A program made the position numbers and the translations under genes. Below, in pieces: positions 1-8,007 of a stretch of 64,000 bases of DNA. Position 1 is the first letter of the stretch; each line of letters opens with the position of its first letter. This DNA comes from an uncultured Thalassolituus sp. Lineage in GTDB: Bacteria > Pseudomonadota > Gammaproteobacteria > Pseudomonadales > Oceanobacteraceae. The notes below the pieces were generated by a model. It worked only from the letters and a program-made list of their open reading frames with translations, did not search any database and was not told where the DNA came from. The stretch lies in NCBI GenBank assembly GCA_913061435.1, contig CAJXUK010000001.1, forward strand, positions 124,001 to 188,000, written 5' to 3'.

Positions 1-56
1 GTTGCAGCGTAGTGCTTGCCGCGTTTCTTGTTGGATTTATTGCTGGCATTTGGTGA
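1..56 (+). CDS. C-terminal end of an unidentified, probably membrane-associated protein (partial)
   Basis: The reading frame that starts at base 3 is open from the window edge to a TGA at 54-56. It encodes a short hydrophobic tail (CSVVLAAFLVGFIAGIW), which looks like the end of a transmembrane helix. The other two forward frames look less coding-like. The gene starts outside the window, so no family can be named. It lies 54 bases upstream of the DUF2947 gene on the same strand. Confidence 0.3.
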   Translation, partial: CSVVLAAFLVGFIAGIW

Positions 57-110
57 TATACTTGGCAAAATTTAATAAATTAAAAATTCTTTAGGACATA
101 TTTCTACAAT

Positions 111-587
111 ATGAAATTTCTTGACCTTACTGATTTTGATCGTGCTTGGATTTTTCGTCATAAAGATTTGCCTTTAGACGAGACTACGAAGTCAGCAATA
201 AAACCTTATACAGAAACTGTCTCCAATCAAATGTGGAACCAATATATCAGTCAGCAGGTAGGGCATTCCTCACAATTTTTACCGACCGATTGGCCTAGTA
301 AAAAAAATACGTGGATGGGCAAGGGGGTCTGGCAAGACGCTTGGGAGTCAGAAGATAATGTTCTTCCTGAGTTATTGTTAGAGCACATAGATTGGGATGA
401 GAATACCAATGTATTATTTTTCTATGACAGCGACCGCGTAGTAGAGACAACTTGGAAGGCATTTAAGGCAAGTTGGAAAAACTTTCTGTTTTTTGATGAT
501 GGGCCTATTTTACTGGGTAAAAAACGTAAACAAGCTGTACAGTTTTTACAAGATGGCAGTTTTGTTATTGGTCAGCGGCCAAGTTAA
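111..587 (+). CDS. DUF2947 family protein
   Basis: A 158-residue soluble protein of unknown function. The N-terminal motif DRAWIFRHKDLP and the later TTWKAFKASWKNFLFFDDGP followed by a basic GKKRKQ segment match what I remember of DUF2947, a family of similar length found in Vibrio, Shewanella and relatives. It is rich in Trp and acidic residues and has no signal peptide or membrane segment. Its TAA stop shares one base with the ATG of the downstream EamA permease, so the two are probably translated from one message. Upstream of the ATG only a distant AGGA is visible. The biochemical role is unknown, and the family call is from memory. Confidence 0.7.
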   Translation: MKFLDLTDFDRAWIFRHKDLPLDETTKSAIKPYTETVSNQMWNQYISQQVGHSSQFLPTDWPSKKNTWMGKGVWQDAWESEDNVLPELLLEHIDWDENTNVLFFYDSDRVVETTWKAFKASWKNFLFFDDGPILLGKKRKQAVQFLQDGSFVIGQRPS

Positions 588-1486
588 TGTCTAATTTAAC
601 GACAAATTCTAACAACAGCTTTCTGAGTGCATTGTGGATGGTCGGAGCAATTTTTGCTTTTTCATTGACCGCCATAGCCGGGCGTGAAGCGACTCATGCT
701 TTAAATGCCGAGGCGATTAGTATTTCTCAGTTGGTTTTTTTTAGAAACATTGTCGGTTTGGCTTTTGTATCCTTATTGATTTTTTCTCGGCGCAGCAGTC
801 GACCTATTTGGCATGTTGATAAGCCGTTATTGACCTTGCATTTTGGTCGCAATAGCGCTCATTTCTTTGGCCAGTGGTGCTGGTTTTATGGCCTTTCTCT
901 GTTACCTTTGGCGCAAGTGTTTGCCATTGAGTTTACTGTACCAATTTGGACAGCCTTATTTGCAACGGTACTATTATCCGAAAAAATTACCCAGCGCCGT
1001 ACGCTTGCTATTGTATTGGGCTTTGTTGGTGTATTAATTATTTTACGCCCAGGATTTGTATCTGTTCCCGATGCTGCATGGGTAGTGTTGGCTAGTGCTG
1101 TTGCTTATGCCTTGTCCCACACGTTGACTAAGCGTTTGTCAGGTAAAGCCAGTGCGTTATCGATACTCTTTTATATGCATGTGATGCAGCTGCCACTGGC
1201 ATTTTTGTTAGTTTGCTTTGATTTTGCGTTACCCCAAGGCATTACTTGGTTATTTGTAGTGATTACCGCCTTTGCTGCGATGGCGGCTCACTATTGTATG
1301 GCTAAAGCGCTTTCTTATGGCGATGCCATGGTGGTGATGCCTATGGACTTTTTGCGCTTACCTTTAATCGCTTTGCTAGGCATGGTGCTATACGACGAAG
1401 GCATTGATATTTGGCTACTTGTCGGCGCTGCAATTATGCTATTTGGCAATATGTTAACCCTAAAAGAAAAATCCGCAGCTAAATAG
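587..1486 (+). CDS. EamA/DMT family permease
   Basis: A 299-residue polytopic inner-membrane protein with about ten hydrophobic helices arranged as two EamA repeats, the usual length for drug/metabolite transporter superfamily members. The first repeat carries FAFSLTAIAGREAT and LVFFRNIVGLAF. The FTVPIWTALFATVLLSEKIT segment, then GFVGVLIILRPG, is the typical end of the first EamA repeat. The second repeat ends with DEGIDIWLLVGAAIMLFGN. Such proteins export or import small metabolites such as amino acids, SAM or nucleosides, and the substrate cannot be read from sequence. It starts inside the stop codon of the DUF2947 gene (TAATG), implying translational coupling. Confidence 0.88.
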   Translation: MSNLTTNSNNSFLSALWMVGAIFAFSLTAIAGREATHALNAEAISISQLVFFRNIVGLAFVSLLIFSRRSSRPIWHVDKPLLTLHFGRNSAHFFGQWCWFYGLSLLPLAQVFAIEFTVPIWTALFATVLLSEKITQRRTLAIVLGFVGVLIILRPGFVSVPDAAWVVLASAVAYALSHTLTKRLSGKASALSILFYMHVMQLPLAFLLVCFDFALPQGITWLFVVITAFAAMAAHYCMAKALSYGDAMVVMPMDFLRLPLIALLGMVLYDEGIDIWLLVGAAIMLFGNMLTLKEKSAAK

Positions 1487-1548
1487 AGTAGTAATTTAGT
1501 TGGTTTTTGCTTTGTTAGCTTATTGATGCTGCACTTAGCCTATATCCG

Positions 1549-2523
1549 CTATTTTTCTTTGCGGCTGCTTTTTTTCTTACGTTTCTTTTTCGGGTAAAAG
1601 GCTTCTTCACCTTTAGGGCGAGAGCGAAAGCGCCGATGCATCCATAAATATTGTTCTGGGTGAATTCTAATAAAAGTTTCTAGTTGCTTGTTTAGCCTTG
1701 TTGCAGCGGTGATATCGTCATCTTCGGCTAAGCCTTCAAATATAGGAGAGAAACGAATACTGTAACGGTCGTTATCTTCTCGGAACTGACTCACCATTAA
1801 TACCGTTGCCCCAGTGTCTCTGGGTAATTTCATGGCGGCCTTAACTGTGGCAGTTTGAATGTTAAAGAAGGGCGCAAATACCGAGCGGCGTGCACCAAAA
1901 TCTTGATCAAAACCATACCAGACCGTATTGCCCTTCATTATGAATTTCGACATTTCACGTAATTCATATTTGTTAAATTTCTTATTGCTGTAGCGCAAGC
2001 GGTGTCGTTCAATAACGGCATCAAATAAAGGGTTGTCGTTTGGTCGATACATGTAATTGAAGTTTAAAATGCTGTGTACCATTGGACCTGCCAAATCCAA
2101 AATACTGAAATGCCCCCCAACTAAGATAACGCCTTTGCCGCGTGCTTCGGCTTCTTGTAAGTGTTCAAAGCCATAGACGTCAAGCTTATCCAGTATGGGT
2201 TTATGATCGCCCCACCAAGCAATAGTGGTTTCAACCATGCCTTTCATGTTTGCTATAAAAGATTCTTTTACCAGAGATTCTTGCTGTTCGGCGTTTAGCT
2301 CAGGAAAACAAGCTTGAATGTTGGTGCGGGTGACCAGTAAACGAACCCCTCCTTGTTTGTACATCATATTGCCTAAAAATGTGGCAAGTCCCATTTGTGC
2401 TCGATAAGGCAGTAAGGACATGAGGTACATAATGCCAATACCAACCCATGTTACCCAGTACTTAGGGTGTAAAAATTGGCTGTATCGATACTGGCTAGGA
2501 ATGCGGATTTTTGGAGAATTCAT
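1549..2523 (-). CDS. LpxL-type lipid A / lysophospholipid acyltransferase
   Basis: This inner-membrane acyltransferase of the LpxL/HtrB family would transfer a fatty acyl chain from acyl-ACP to a lipid A precursor. An N-terminal hydrophobic helix follows HPKYWVTWVGIGIMYL, which closely parallels the start of E. coli LpxL. The catalytic HX4D box is HFSILD, with YRPNDNPL and HRRFRSRPKG also present as in LpxL. The C-terminus carries an unusual polybasic tail (PKKKRKKKSSRKEK), possibly for membrane contact. An upstream in-frame ATG at 2559 exists, but the ATG at 2523 aligns better with the family N-terminus; neither has a convincing ribosome site. LpxL and LpxM cannot be told apart with certainty. 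It is convergent with the EamA gene. Confidence 0.85.
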   Translation of the reverse strand: MNSPKIRIPSQYRYSQFLHPKYWVTWVGIGIMYLMSLLPYRAQMGLATFLGNMMYKQGGVRLLVTRTNIQACFPELNAEQQESLVKESFIANMKGMVETTIAWWGDHKPILDKLDVYGFEHLQEAEARGKGVILVGGHFSILDLAGPMVHSILNFNYMYRPNDNPLFDAVIERHRLRYSNKKFNKYELREMSKFIMKGNTVWYGFDQDFGARRSVFAPFFNIQTATVKAAMKLPRDTGATVLMVSQFREDNDRYSIRFSPIFEGLAEDDDITAATRLNKQLETFIRIHPEQYLWMHRRFRSRPKGEEAFYPKKKRKKKSSRKEK

Positions 2524-2716
2524 TATATTTTGGTTAACACATAAAAAAAGATCACTCATTCTATTCTAAATTTAGACAGAGTGAAAACGATAGGAAGAGA
2601 GGAAAAAGTGAAATTATTTTTGGCTACAAGAAACATCAATAAAACACTTGCAAAGCTATCTTGCCTTATAAAACAGTAACTTAAAAAACCTGTGTTTTAA
2701 TGACTGAATTCAACCT

Positions 2717-2800
2717 AAAAAATCAAGAGGGAGCAGCAAGAAAAAGGGCTTGATTTTATCGACTAAATCGCAGAAAGTGCGCGTCCTTTTTTGCGCTTTC
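2717..2800. other. Two successive hairpins in the divergent spacer
   Basis: The spacer between the leftward acyltransferase and the rightward DUF2750 gene holds two inverted repeats. AAAATCAAG and CTTGATTTT (2719-2757) enclose a purine-rich loop, and GAAAGTGCGC and GCGCTTTC (2773-2800) enclose a loop containing a T run. They would lie in the 5' leader of the DUF2750 transcript or its promoter region. No function is claimed. They could be operators or leader structure. Confidence 0.3.
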
Positions 2801-2845
2801 ACCATCACATTCACATTGAGCGCTATATTGATCGAGTATTTTTAA

Positions 2846-3250
2846 ATGAACAACGCGTTAACCCAGCAGCAAATTGAAACCGTCTCTAATATGAGTGAAG
2901 AAGCTTTGTACCATTACTTCATTGAGCAAACGGTTGCGCGTCAGCAGGTTTGGGGTTTACGCGATGAAGATGGCTTTGTTCAGTTGGGCACCAGTGATCA
3001 GGTGTGTCTACCTGTTTGGCCACATCAAGAACTGGCGCAACAATGTGCTATGGACGAATGGGAAGGCTGTGAACCAGTGGCGATTCCGGTTAAATTATGG
3101 GCAAGTCACTGGTTGGCAAATATGAATAAAAAAGGGGCCTGGTTAACTATCTGCCCTAATGAATATGATACTTGTTTGGTGTGTGAGCCGCTGGACGTGC
3201 AGCGTGACACTTTATGTGCAATGCCAGTCGCTAACGATGTGAGTCATTAA
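2846..3250 (+). CDS. DUF2750 family protein
   Basis: A small soluble protein of 134 residues. The family pattern is clear: an N-terminal helix, then QVWGLRDEDGFVQL, a central PVWPHQELAQQCAMDEWEGCEP segment, IPVKLWASHWLANM, and a C-terminal WLTICPNEYDTCLV strand. Functions of DUF2750 members are unknown. Some occur as immunity-like or stress-associated orphans, but nothing here supports such a role. The gene stands alone, divergent from the acyltransferase and convergent with yebG, with a hairpin in the convergent gap. Confidence 0.8.
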   Translation: MNNALTQQQIETVSNMSEEALYHYFIEQTVARQQVWGLRDEDGFVQLGTSDQVCLPVWPHQELAQQCAMDEWEGCEPVAIPVKLWASHWLANMNKKGAWLTICPNEYDTCLVCEPLDVQRDTLCAMPVANDVSH

Positions 3251-3261
3251 ATACGGTGTTT

Positions 3262-3295
3262 AACAGCTATGGGTATTCATTGCCCAGTAGCTGTT
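3262..3295. terminator. Hairpin between convergent genes, probable bidirectional terminator
   Basis: AACAGCTATGGG and CCCAGTAGCTGTT form an 11-12 bp stem with one bulged base and a 9-base loop. The hairpin sits between the DUF2750 stop and the yebG stop, which face each other. Neither flank has a strong T run, so termination is inferred mostly from position and stem strength. Confidence 0.5.
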
Positions 3296-3316
3296 ATGAG
3301 CCATTTATAAAGCTGG

Positions 3317-3574
3317 CTATTCACTAGAATCTGGCTTTTCAAACATTGCGTTGGTTTTACCTTTAAACGCACTAGCAAAAAGTTCTTTGTGATTGGCAAT
3401 TAAGTGGCCGATCTCCTCACATTTATCATCATCTAAGCCTTTAACATTGTGCTCGATAAAGAAACTCACCGCTTCGGCAAGCTCTAAAAGTTTATCGTAT
3501 TCATCGGCTTCTTTTTTGCTAGTAAATGTTTTACTGGTATCTCTATCTGACATATATAAGGTCACCACTGCCAT
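3317..3574 (-). CDS. yebG: YebG family SOS-induced protein
   Basis: An 85-residue protein matching YebG, a small DNA-damage-inducible protein. It begins MAVVTLYMSDRD and carries the diagnostic TSKKEADEYDKLLELAE, then a helical segment ending in HLIANHKELF. E. coli YebG is 96 residues, with the extra length in a variable tail. The biochemical role is unclear. An AGGAGT ribosome site lies 6 bases before the ATG. Upstream is a textbook LexA box overlapping the -10 element (see the promoter entry), which supports both the identity and SOS control. The gene stands alone on the minus strand. Confidence 0.9.
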   Translation of the reverse strand: MAVVTLYMSDRDTSKTFTSKKEADEYDKLLELAEAVSFFIEHNVKGLDDDKCEEIGHLIANHKELFASAFKGKTNAMFEKPDSSE

Positions 3575-3593
3575 GGGTTTACTCCTAAAGTAA

Positions 3594-3636
3594 TACTGTA
3601 TGGGTGAACAGTAGTATTATCGTGGCAGCGAGTCAA
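3594..3636 (-). promoter_or_regulatory. Sigma-70 promoter of yebG with LexA (SOS) box
   Basis: CTGTATGGGTGAACAG at 3596-3611 fits the LexA consensus CTGT-N8-ACAG exactly, and the symmetry extends to TACTGT...ACAGTA. On the minus strand, TTGACT (3636-3631) and TACTGT (3613-3608) are separated by 17 bases and form a good -35/-10 pair. LexA would cover the -10 element and block transcription until DNA damage. The transcript would have a short leader before the yebG ribosome site. Confidence 0.85.
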
Positions 3637-3699
3637 GAAAATGATTGGCTATAAACTTAAATTAATCAGGGTTATGATTCTTACAAGTTATGTAATGTG

Positions 3700-4446
3700 A
3701 TGCTGTACAGTGGGGTTAATGATTTGTTTGATCAAGATGTGCTTATTAATACGTTTTGCTTGTTGTGGTTTTTTGTTTGTTGGATTGGCTATACCTATTA
3801 CGCAAGAAACAAGGCTACAAAACGATCTTGCTTGGCATCAGAGCTGCACAATTATCGAAAGTACTGGATGCAGCGGGTTATGATTCGCGATAATCGAGTA
3901 GGTGACGCTGCACTGATTGCTAATTTAGAGCGTAATGTGAGTTTTTTAGCATCCACTTCGATTTTAATTTTAGCCGGCTTGTTAACGGTAATCACAGTGT
4001 CTGAGCAAACATCGGCACTGGTTTCTCAAATACCTCTCACTGCCCATGTAACCCCGCAGTCAATTCAATTAAAAGTGGGCTTGCTGGTGGTTATTTTTGT
4101 TCACGCTTTTTTTACGTTTACCTGGTCTATGCGTCAGTATGGGTTTTGCTCGATAATTTTGGGAGGAGCGCCTATGCCAGAGGAGCAAAATGTGACAGAG
4201 GAAGAGCGTAAGCGCTATGCCTTTTATGCTGCTAGAGTCATTGATTTGGCAGGGTTGAGTTACAACCAAGGTTTACGTGGCTATTATTTCGCTTTGTCTG
4301 TGTTGGCGTGGTTTTTAAGTCCATATCTTTTTATATTGGCTTGCGGTTTTGTGGTTGCCGTACTGTATCGGCGCGAATTCAAATCCCGTTCATTAATGGC
4401 GCTCAGGCAAATGGATAGTCCTTATGAACATCCGGTTAATTTATAA
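3700..4446 (+). CDS. DUF599 family membrane protein
   Basis: A membrane protein of about 248 residues with roughly four helices: one near the N-terminus (NTFCLLWFFVCWIGYTYYA), a pair near residues 85-140, and one at the C-terminus. The conserved DUF599 core is visible: WMQRVMIRDNRVGDAALIANLERNVSFLASTSILILAG, then FFTFTWSMRQYGFCSIILGGAP and YNQGLRGYYFALSVLAWFLSP. Function is unknown. Translation could start at GTG 3697 or at the adjacent ATG 3700; I chose the ATG, but there is no clear ribosome site. It is a single gene flanked by regulatory DNA on both sides. Confidence 0.85.
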   Translation: MLYSGVNDLFDQDVLINTFCLLWFFVCWIGYTYYARNKATKRSCLASELHNYRKYWMQRVMIRDNRVGDAALIANLERNVSFLASTSILILAGLLTVITVSEQTSALVSQIPLTAHVTPQSIQLKVGLLVVIFVHAFFTFTWSMRQYGFCSIILGGAPMPEEQNVTEEERKRYAFYAARVIDLAGLSYNQGLRGYYFALSVLAWFLSPYLFILACGFVVAVLYRREFKSRSLMALRQMDSPYEHPVNL

Positions 4447-4835
4447 TGCTTGTGAAATACAGAATAGGTAGTGATGTGTTTAAAAGCTAGAGTAAGTAGT
4501 AGAGCAAGAGGCAAAGAAGAGGCAAAAAAGAGATAAAAAAAACGCCCTAAGAACTTTGAAATAATAAATACAGTTCGAGAGCGTTTAAAGTGTGCTGTAT
4601 GATGCTTTAATCATTTTTATACAATAAGTTATCTTCTTTAAACTGTCTGTAGCATTAATGCATCCAAGTGTAACAAAATGTTTTTTGGGCGCGTGTTTAC
4701 GCAAACTCATGTATGTTGCTTGATATATGTATTTGTCACGTTAGCTGTTATCATTTGGCGACACTTATTTTATGACGATTAGATTTCATACAGATTAGAT
4801 TTCATTCAGATTCTATTTATATTTGGGCACTTATA
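4447..4835. other. 389-base gene-free spacer
   Basis: This AT-rich spacer lies between two rightward genes. Its left part is A-rich and contains a minus-strand hairpin with a U tract (see the terminator entry). The middle has a minus-strand TATAAA near 4617-4622 that could serve as a -10 element. The right part has AT-rich direct repeats (GATTAGATTTCAT and AGATTAGATTTCATTCAGATT) shortly before the lipoprotein start and probably holds that gene's promoter. I see no convincing open reading frame. Confidence 0.5.
4535..4586 (-). terminator. Rho-independent terminator on the minus strand with no minus-strand gene in front of it
   Basis: Read on the minus strand, AAACGCTCT and GAAC pair with GTTC and AGGGCGTTT across an 18-base loop. 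This gives a stem of about 13 pairs with one mismatch and a bulge, followed at once by a run of seven or eight T. That is the standard intrinsic-terminator layout. The next minus-strand gene to the right is far away, and the DNA immediately to the right holds the start of a plus-strand gene. The terminator therefore probably ends an unannotated short transcript. Confidence 0.55.
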
Positions 4836-7800
4836 ATGCGGTTGTTCTCCACAGTTTTCACTTCCTTTTCTCCTATTCGTTTGACCTTTCCTGTTGCTTT
4901 ACTTTCTATAGCGACTGTTTTAAGCGGTTGCAGTGACGACGGAGGTGGTAGTGGTAGCAGCTCAATAACCAATGTTGAAGGTTGGGTAGGTGCACAAAGC
5001 TTTAACAGCGCGCAAGTGGTGGTTAACCAAGTTGCAGAATCAGGGCAAGTCGGTACCAGTACAGATGGCATTTATTTTGGTGTGCGTGAGTCTACAGATG
5101 ATGAGGGTGGTTTTAATGCAGCCATCGCCAATGATGAAATCATTATGTTCATCGCCCGTGGGCAAGTAGCCAATGTGGATAAAGACCTAAACAATTTGGC
5201 CACTAGTCGCCAGTGTCAGGTGTTTTCTGGTTGTACGGTATCAGGGGCGTCTTATTCGTTTGGCAGTTTTTATCCAGCAACCTCTGGGTTTGAATGGCGA
5301 AGTGTTATTTATACCGCCAGTGAAGGGGCGACTAATAATGTTAACCCTATTACCACCTTGGCTGCTGCTTTTGCTTATGAGTACGATGTTTCTGCCTTTG
5401 CTAATAGCGCGTTCAATAACCAGACTTTTACGGCTTACGACGTAGTACTGGCTAATTCTCAGGTGTCTAAGTTGTTTGGCTTAGGGGATATTATTGGCGT
5501 TACACCGGCTAACTTAACTAAGCTTAATCGTTTAAATACTAATACAACGGCTGTGCAGCAGCAGATTAAATACGGCGCTTTGTTAGCAGCGATTCAAGCA
5601 AAAGAGCTACAAGAAAACCAGCTACAAGAAAACCAGCCAGGTAATTCAGATTTTTTCAAAAATGTAGTTGATCAGTTTGTTGAAAATGAGGGGCAGTTCT
5701 ATTTTAAGCAGGATACGCCAGCGACTAATGATTTAACATTAAGTGGTCTTTATCAGGCCGCGCTTGATAATTTAGCCCCTATTGCGGATGGGATTACTAA
5801 TTCTCAAGCAAAGGCTGCAGCTCAGGCAGTTATTGCTGATTTTAATCAATTAATAGCTACTGCAAATGATGACAGCAAGCTCAATGTTAAAACCCAGGTT
5901 GCCCCAGATTCTATTGATGGTCTTTTGTCTGCAACTGAAGTGGCTGCGTTTAATCTGGGTTTATTAAAAACCAAAGCTTTTATCGATGATTTAATCGATC
6001 AGCAAGACAGTTTTTGGCAAGAGGGTTACAAAGCACAGCTTGATCAATATACGGATTTTTTGAAGAGCGTGCGTGATGATCAACAGGCTAATTTAGAGGC
6101 TTTGGCCACCGACTTTGGGCTGATACAAGACTATTATGTGCATTGTTTTGCTGCTGAGTCGCTATCTACGCAGTGTTTAGATGCTCGTTTTGATAATATT
6201 AAAAGTCGTTATGCGGATAACTATAACGCTACCAGCAAAATATTAACGTTAACCGATAATAATGGCCAAACCGAAACGGTTACCGTTTCTCAGCGTATAG
6301 CAGATTTAAATTTGCAAGATAGTATTGTTCCGGCTCAATCCAATGCGATTGATGTATTGATTACTGGAACCTTGCGTAAAAATGATTTGGTAGTAAAACT
6401 TAATCACAAGCTAGACAGTTTAGGAGATACTATCGATGTACCTTCTGCCATGCGGGTATATTTTACCAAGCCAGTATCTTCTGTTGAAGGTGCTGTAGCG
6501 CAAGGTTTAGAAATACAAGGTTTTGAGTTGATTTGGGGGGATTTTGAACTGTACGACGAGTCAAAAATCAATGATGCTAATGAAGAGTTGGAGTTAAGCG
6601 GTTCGTTCCGAGTATTTTATCGTGGTGTTGAAGATTTACAGGGTGGTAATTCTGAATTGCGCTTTAATATTGAAGAATGGGTATTAACCTCAACCATCAG
6701 CGACAAAGTTGATGATGATAACAATACCGACAGCGAAACCACTACCTTGGTGGTGACGGGTACTTCATCAAACCCCAGTGATTTTTACCCAGCGCAAAAA
6801 TTCTCTGGCTTCGATGCTTTTTTTACTGCTAATTCAAACCCTAGTGCAACCTTGGGTTCAACAGAAGCGGGGCTTTTGTCTTACAGCTTAGGTATTGAAA
6901 CGGTTCAGTTGGGCAGTCGCTTGGTTGAAGTAGAAACTGCAGACTTTATTAATTCTAAAGGCACGGATATACGTTATCGCTTTTACCCTGATGTGCTTGT
7001 TGAGGATTCATTTGATACCGATGGCGATGGTGATTTTAGAGAGATGGTGACTCAGCATAAAATAGAAGAATGTGTGCTCGATGAGATTAATAGAGAAGTA
7101 ATCAGTTGTGGTCCTCAAAGTCGAGTATTTGCCAGCCGCGACAGATTGAATACATTGAACGATTTATGGAAGTTGGGTGTTATCCAGCGCTTTAGCGTGC
7201 CAGGTTTAGGTGAGTATGTTGTCGATTTTCCGGTAAAAGTTGATGGTTCTTGCCAAGTGTTAGATCTTACAAATACCAGTGGGGTGCTCGATGGCCGCTT
7301 GATTGAGCCTATGGTGTTGGGGTTAGATACGGTGCGCATGTACGCTGAGATCAATTTAAAAGATGATAACCAGCAAAGCTTACCGCGTACTCTGCTCGAT
7401 ATGTCGATTGTAGCGCCAACCAGCAGTAAGTATCGAGTAAGTGGTAATCTCTCTCATAACTACAGCGGAACATTAAGCGATGATTCAGGTTTGATTTTAG
7501 GCTCTGGCTCTGAGGTCAGTGTGATGGCGTTTTCTTATGATACATCTAGAGATTTTGAGAATTTAGGCAACGTTTCCGTAGCGCGTGCGGGTGTTGATTT
7601 AACCCTGACCGATTCATCACTGGGGAATGGTTCATTAGCGCTAACAGAAGATCAAGATATTACGGGGTTTTTAACTCAAACTTATAACCCGGAAGACATA
7701 ACTTACACCATTATTGAAGACGAAAATGGTCAACCAGAGCGTTGCATTAAGCCGACTGATTCTGCAGATTCTGGTTCCTCGTTTGAAAATATCGATAAAA

Positions 7801-8003
7801 ACAGTGCCGATGAAAAAACCGTTTATTATCTCAATTACCGCGATGTGGTTTATGCAACCATGCGCTTGAATTCTGGCACAACTAATACTTATACAATCAA
7901 TTATATTGATGGTTCTACAAAGGAAAACGTTGTTTTCGACATGCAATTCATGACTTTAAACAATGCTTTCTTTTCTGAATTTTTTGGCTCGGGAGCAATT
8001 TAG
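4836..8003 (+). CDS. Very large outer-envelope lipoprotein of unknown function
   Basis: 1055 residues with a lipoprotein signal peptide: basic and hydrophobic N-terminus, then lipobox LSGC at 29-32, so Cys32 would be lipidated. Asp at +2 and +3 (CSDD) would in enterics favour inner-membrane retention, but that rule is not general. A Ser/Gly linker follows. Most of the protein is Asn/Asp/Ser/Thr-rich and looks beta-rich, with a helical region around 240-430. A DTDGDGDF segment near residue 727 resembles a calcium-binding loop. A 15-base tandem duplication at 5607-5636 gives LQENQLQENQ. I recognise no named domain. Its stop is 4 bases from the mlaA start, so the two are probably cotranscribed. 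Confidence 0.75.
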   Translation: MRLFSTVFTSFSPIRLTFPVALLSIATVLSGCSDDGGGSGSSSITNVEGWVGAQSFNSAQVVVNQVAESGQVGTSTDGIYFGVRESTDDEGGFNAAIANDEIIMFIARGQVANVDKDLNNLATSRQCQVFSGCTVSGASYSFGSFYPATSGFEWRSVIYTASEGATNNVNPITTLAAAFAYEYDVSAFANSAFNNQTFTAYDVVLANSQVSKLFGLGDIIGVTPANLTKLNRLNTNTTAVQQQIKYGALLAAIQAKELQENQLQENQPGNSDFFKNVVDQFVENEGQFYFKQDTPATNDLTLSGLYQAALDNLAPIADGITNSQAKAAAQAVIADFNQLIATANDDSKLNVKTQVAPDSIDGLLSATEVAAFNLGLLKTKAFIDDLIDQQDSFWQEGYKAQLDQYTDFLKSVRDDQQANLEALATDFGLIQDYYVHCFAAESLSTQCLDARFDNIKSRYADNYNATSKILTLTDNNGQTETVTVSQRIADLNLQDSIVPAQSNAIDVLITGTLRKNDLVVKLNHKLDSLGDTIDVPSAMRVYFTKPVSSVEGAVAQGLEIQGFELIWGDFELYDESKINDANEELELSGSFRVFYRGVEDLQGGNSELRFNIEEWVLTSTISDKVDDDNNTDSETTTLVVTGTSSNPSDFYPAQKFSGFDAFFTANSNPSATLGSTEAGLLSYSLGIETVQLGSRLVEVETADFINSKGTDIRYRFYPDVLVEDSFDTDGDGDFREMVTQHKIEECVLDEINREVISCGPQSRVFASRDRLNTLNDLWKLGVIQRFSVPGLGEYVVDFPVKVDGSCQVLDLTNTSGVLDGRLIEPMVLGLDTVRMYAEINLKDDNQQSLPRTLLDMSIVAPTSSKYRVSGNLSHNYSGTLSDDSGLILGSGSEVSVMAFSYDTSRDFENLGNVSVARAGVDLTLTDSSLGNGSLALTEDQDITGFLTQTYNPEDITYTIIEDENGQPERCIKPTDSADSGSSFENIDKNSADEKTVYYLNYRDVVYATMRLNSGTTNTYTINYIDGSTKENVVFDMQFMTLNNAFFSEFFGSGAI

Positions 8004-8007
8004 TTTT

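Noticed and set aside
7963-8007. Extended N-terminus of mlaA
   Set aside because: It would overlap the lipoprotein gene, removes the signal peptide from the N-terminus and has no better ribosome site than ATG 8008.
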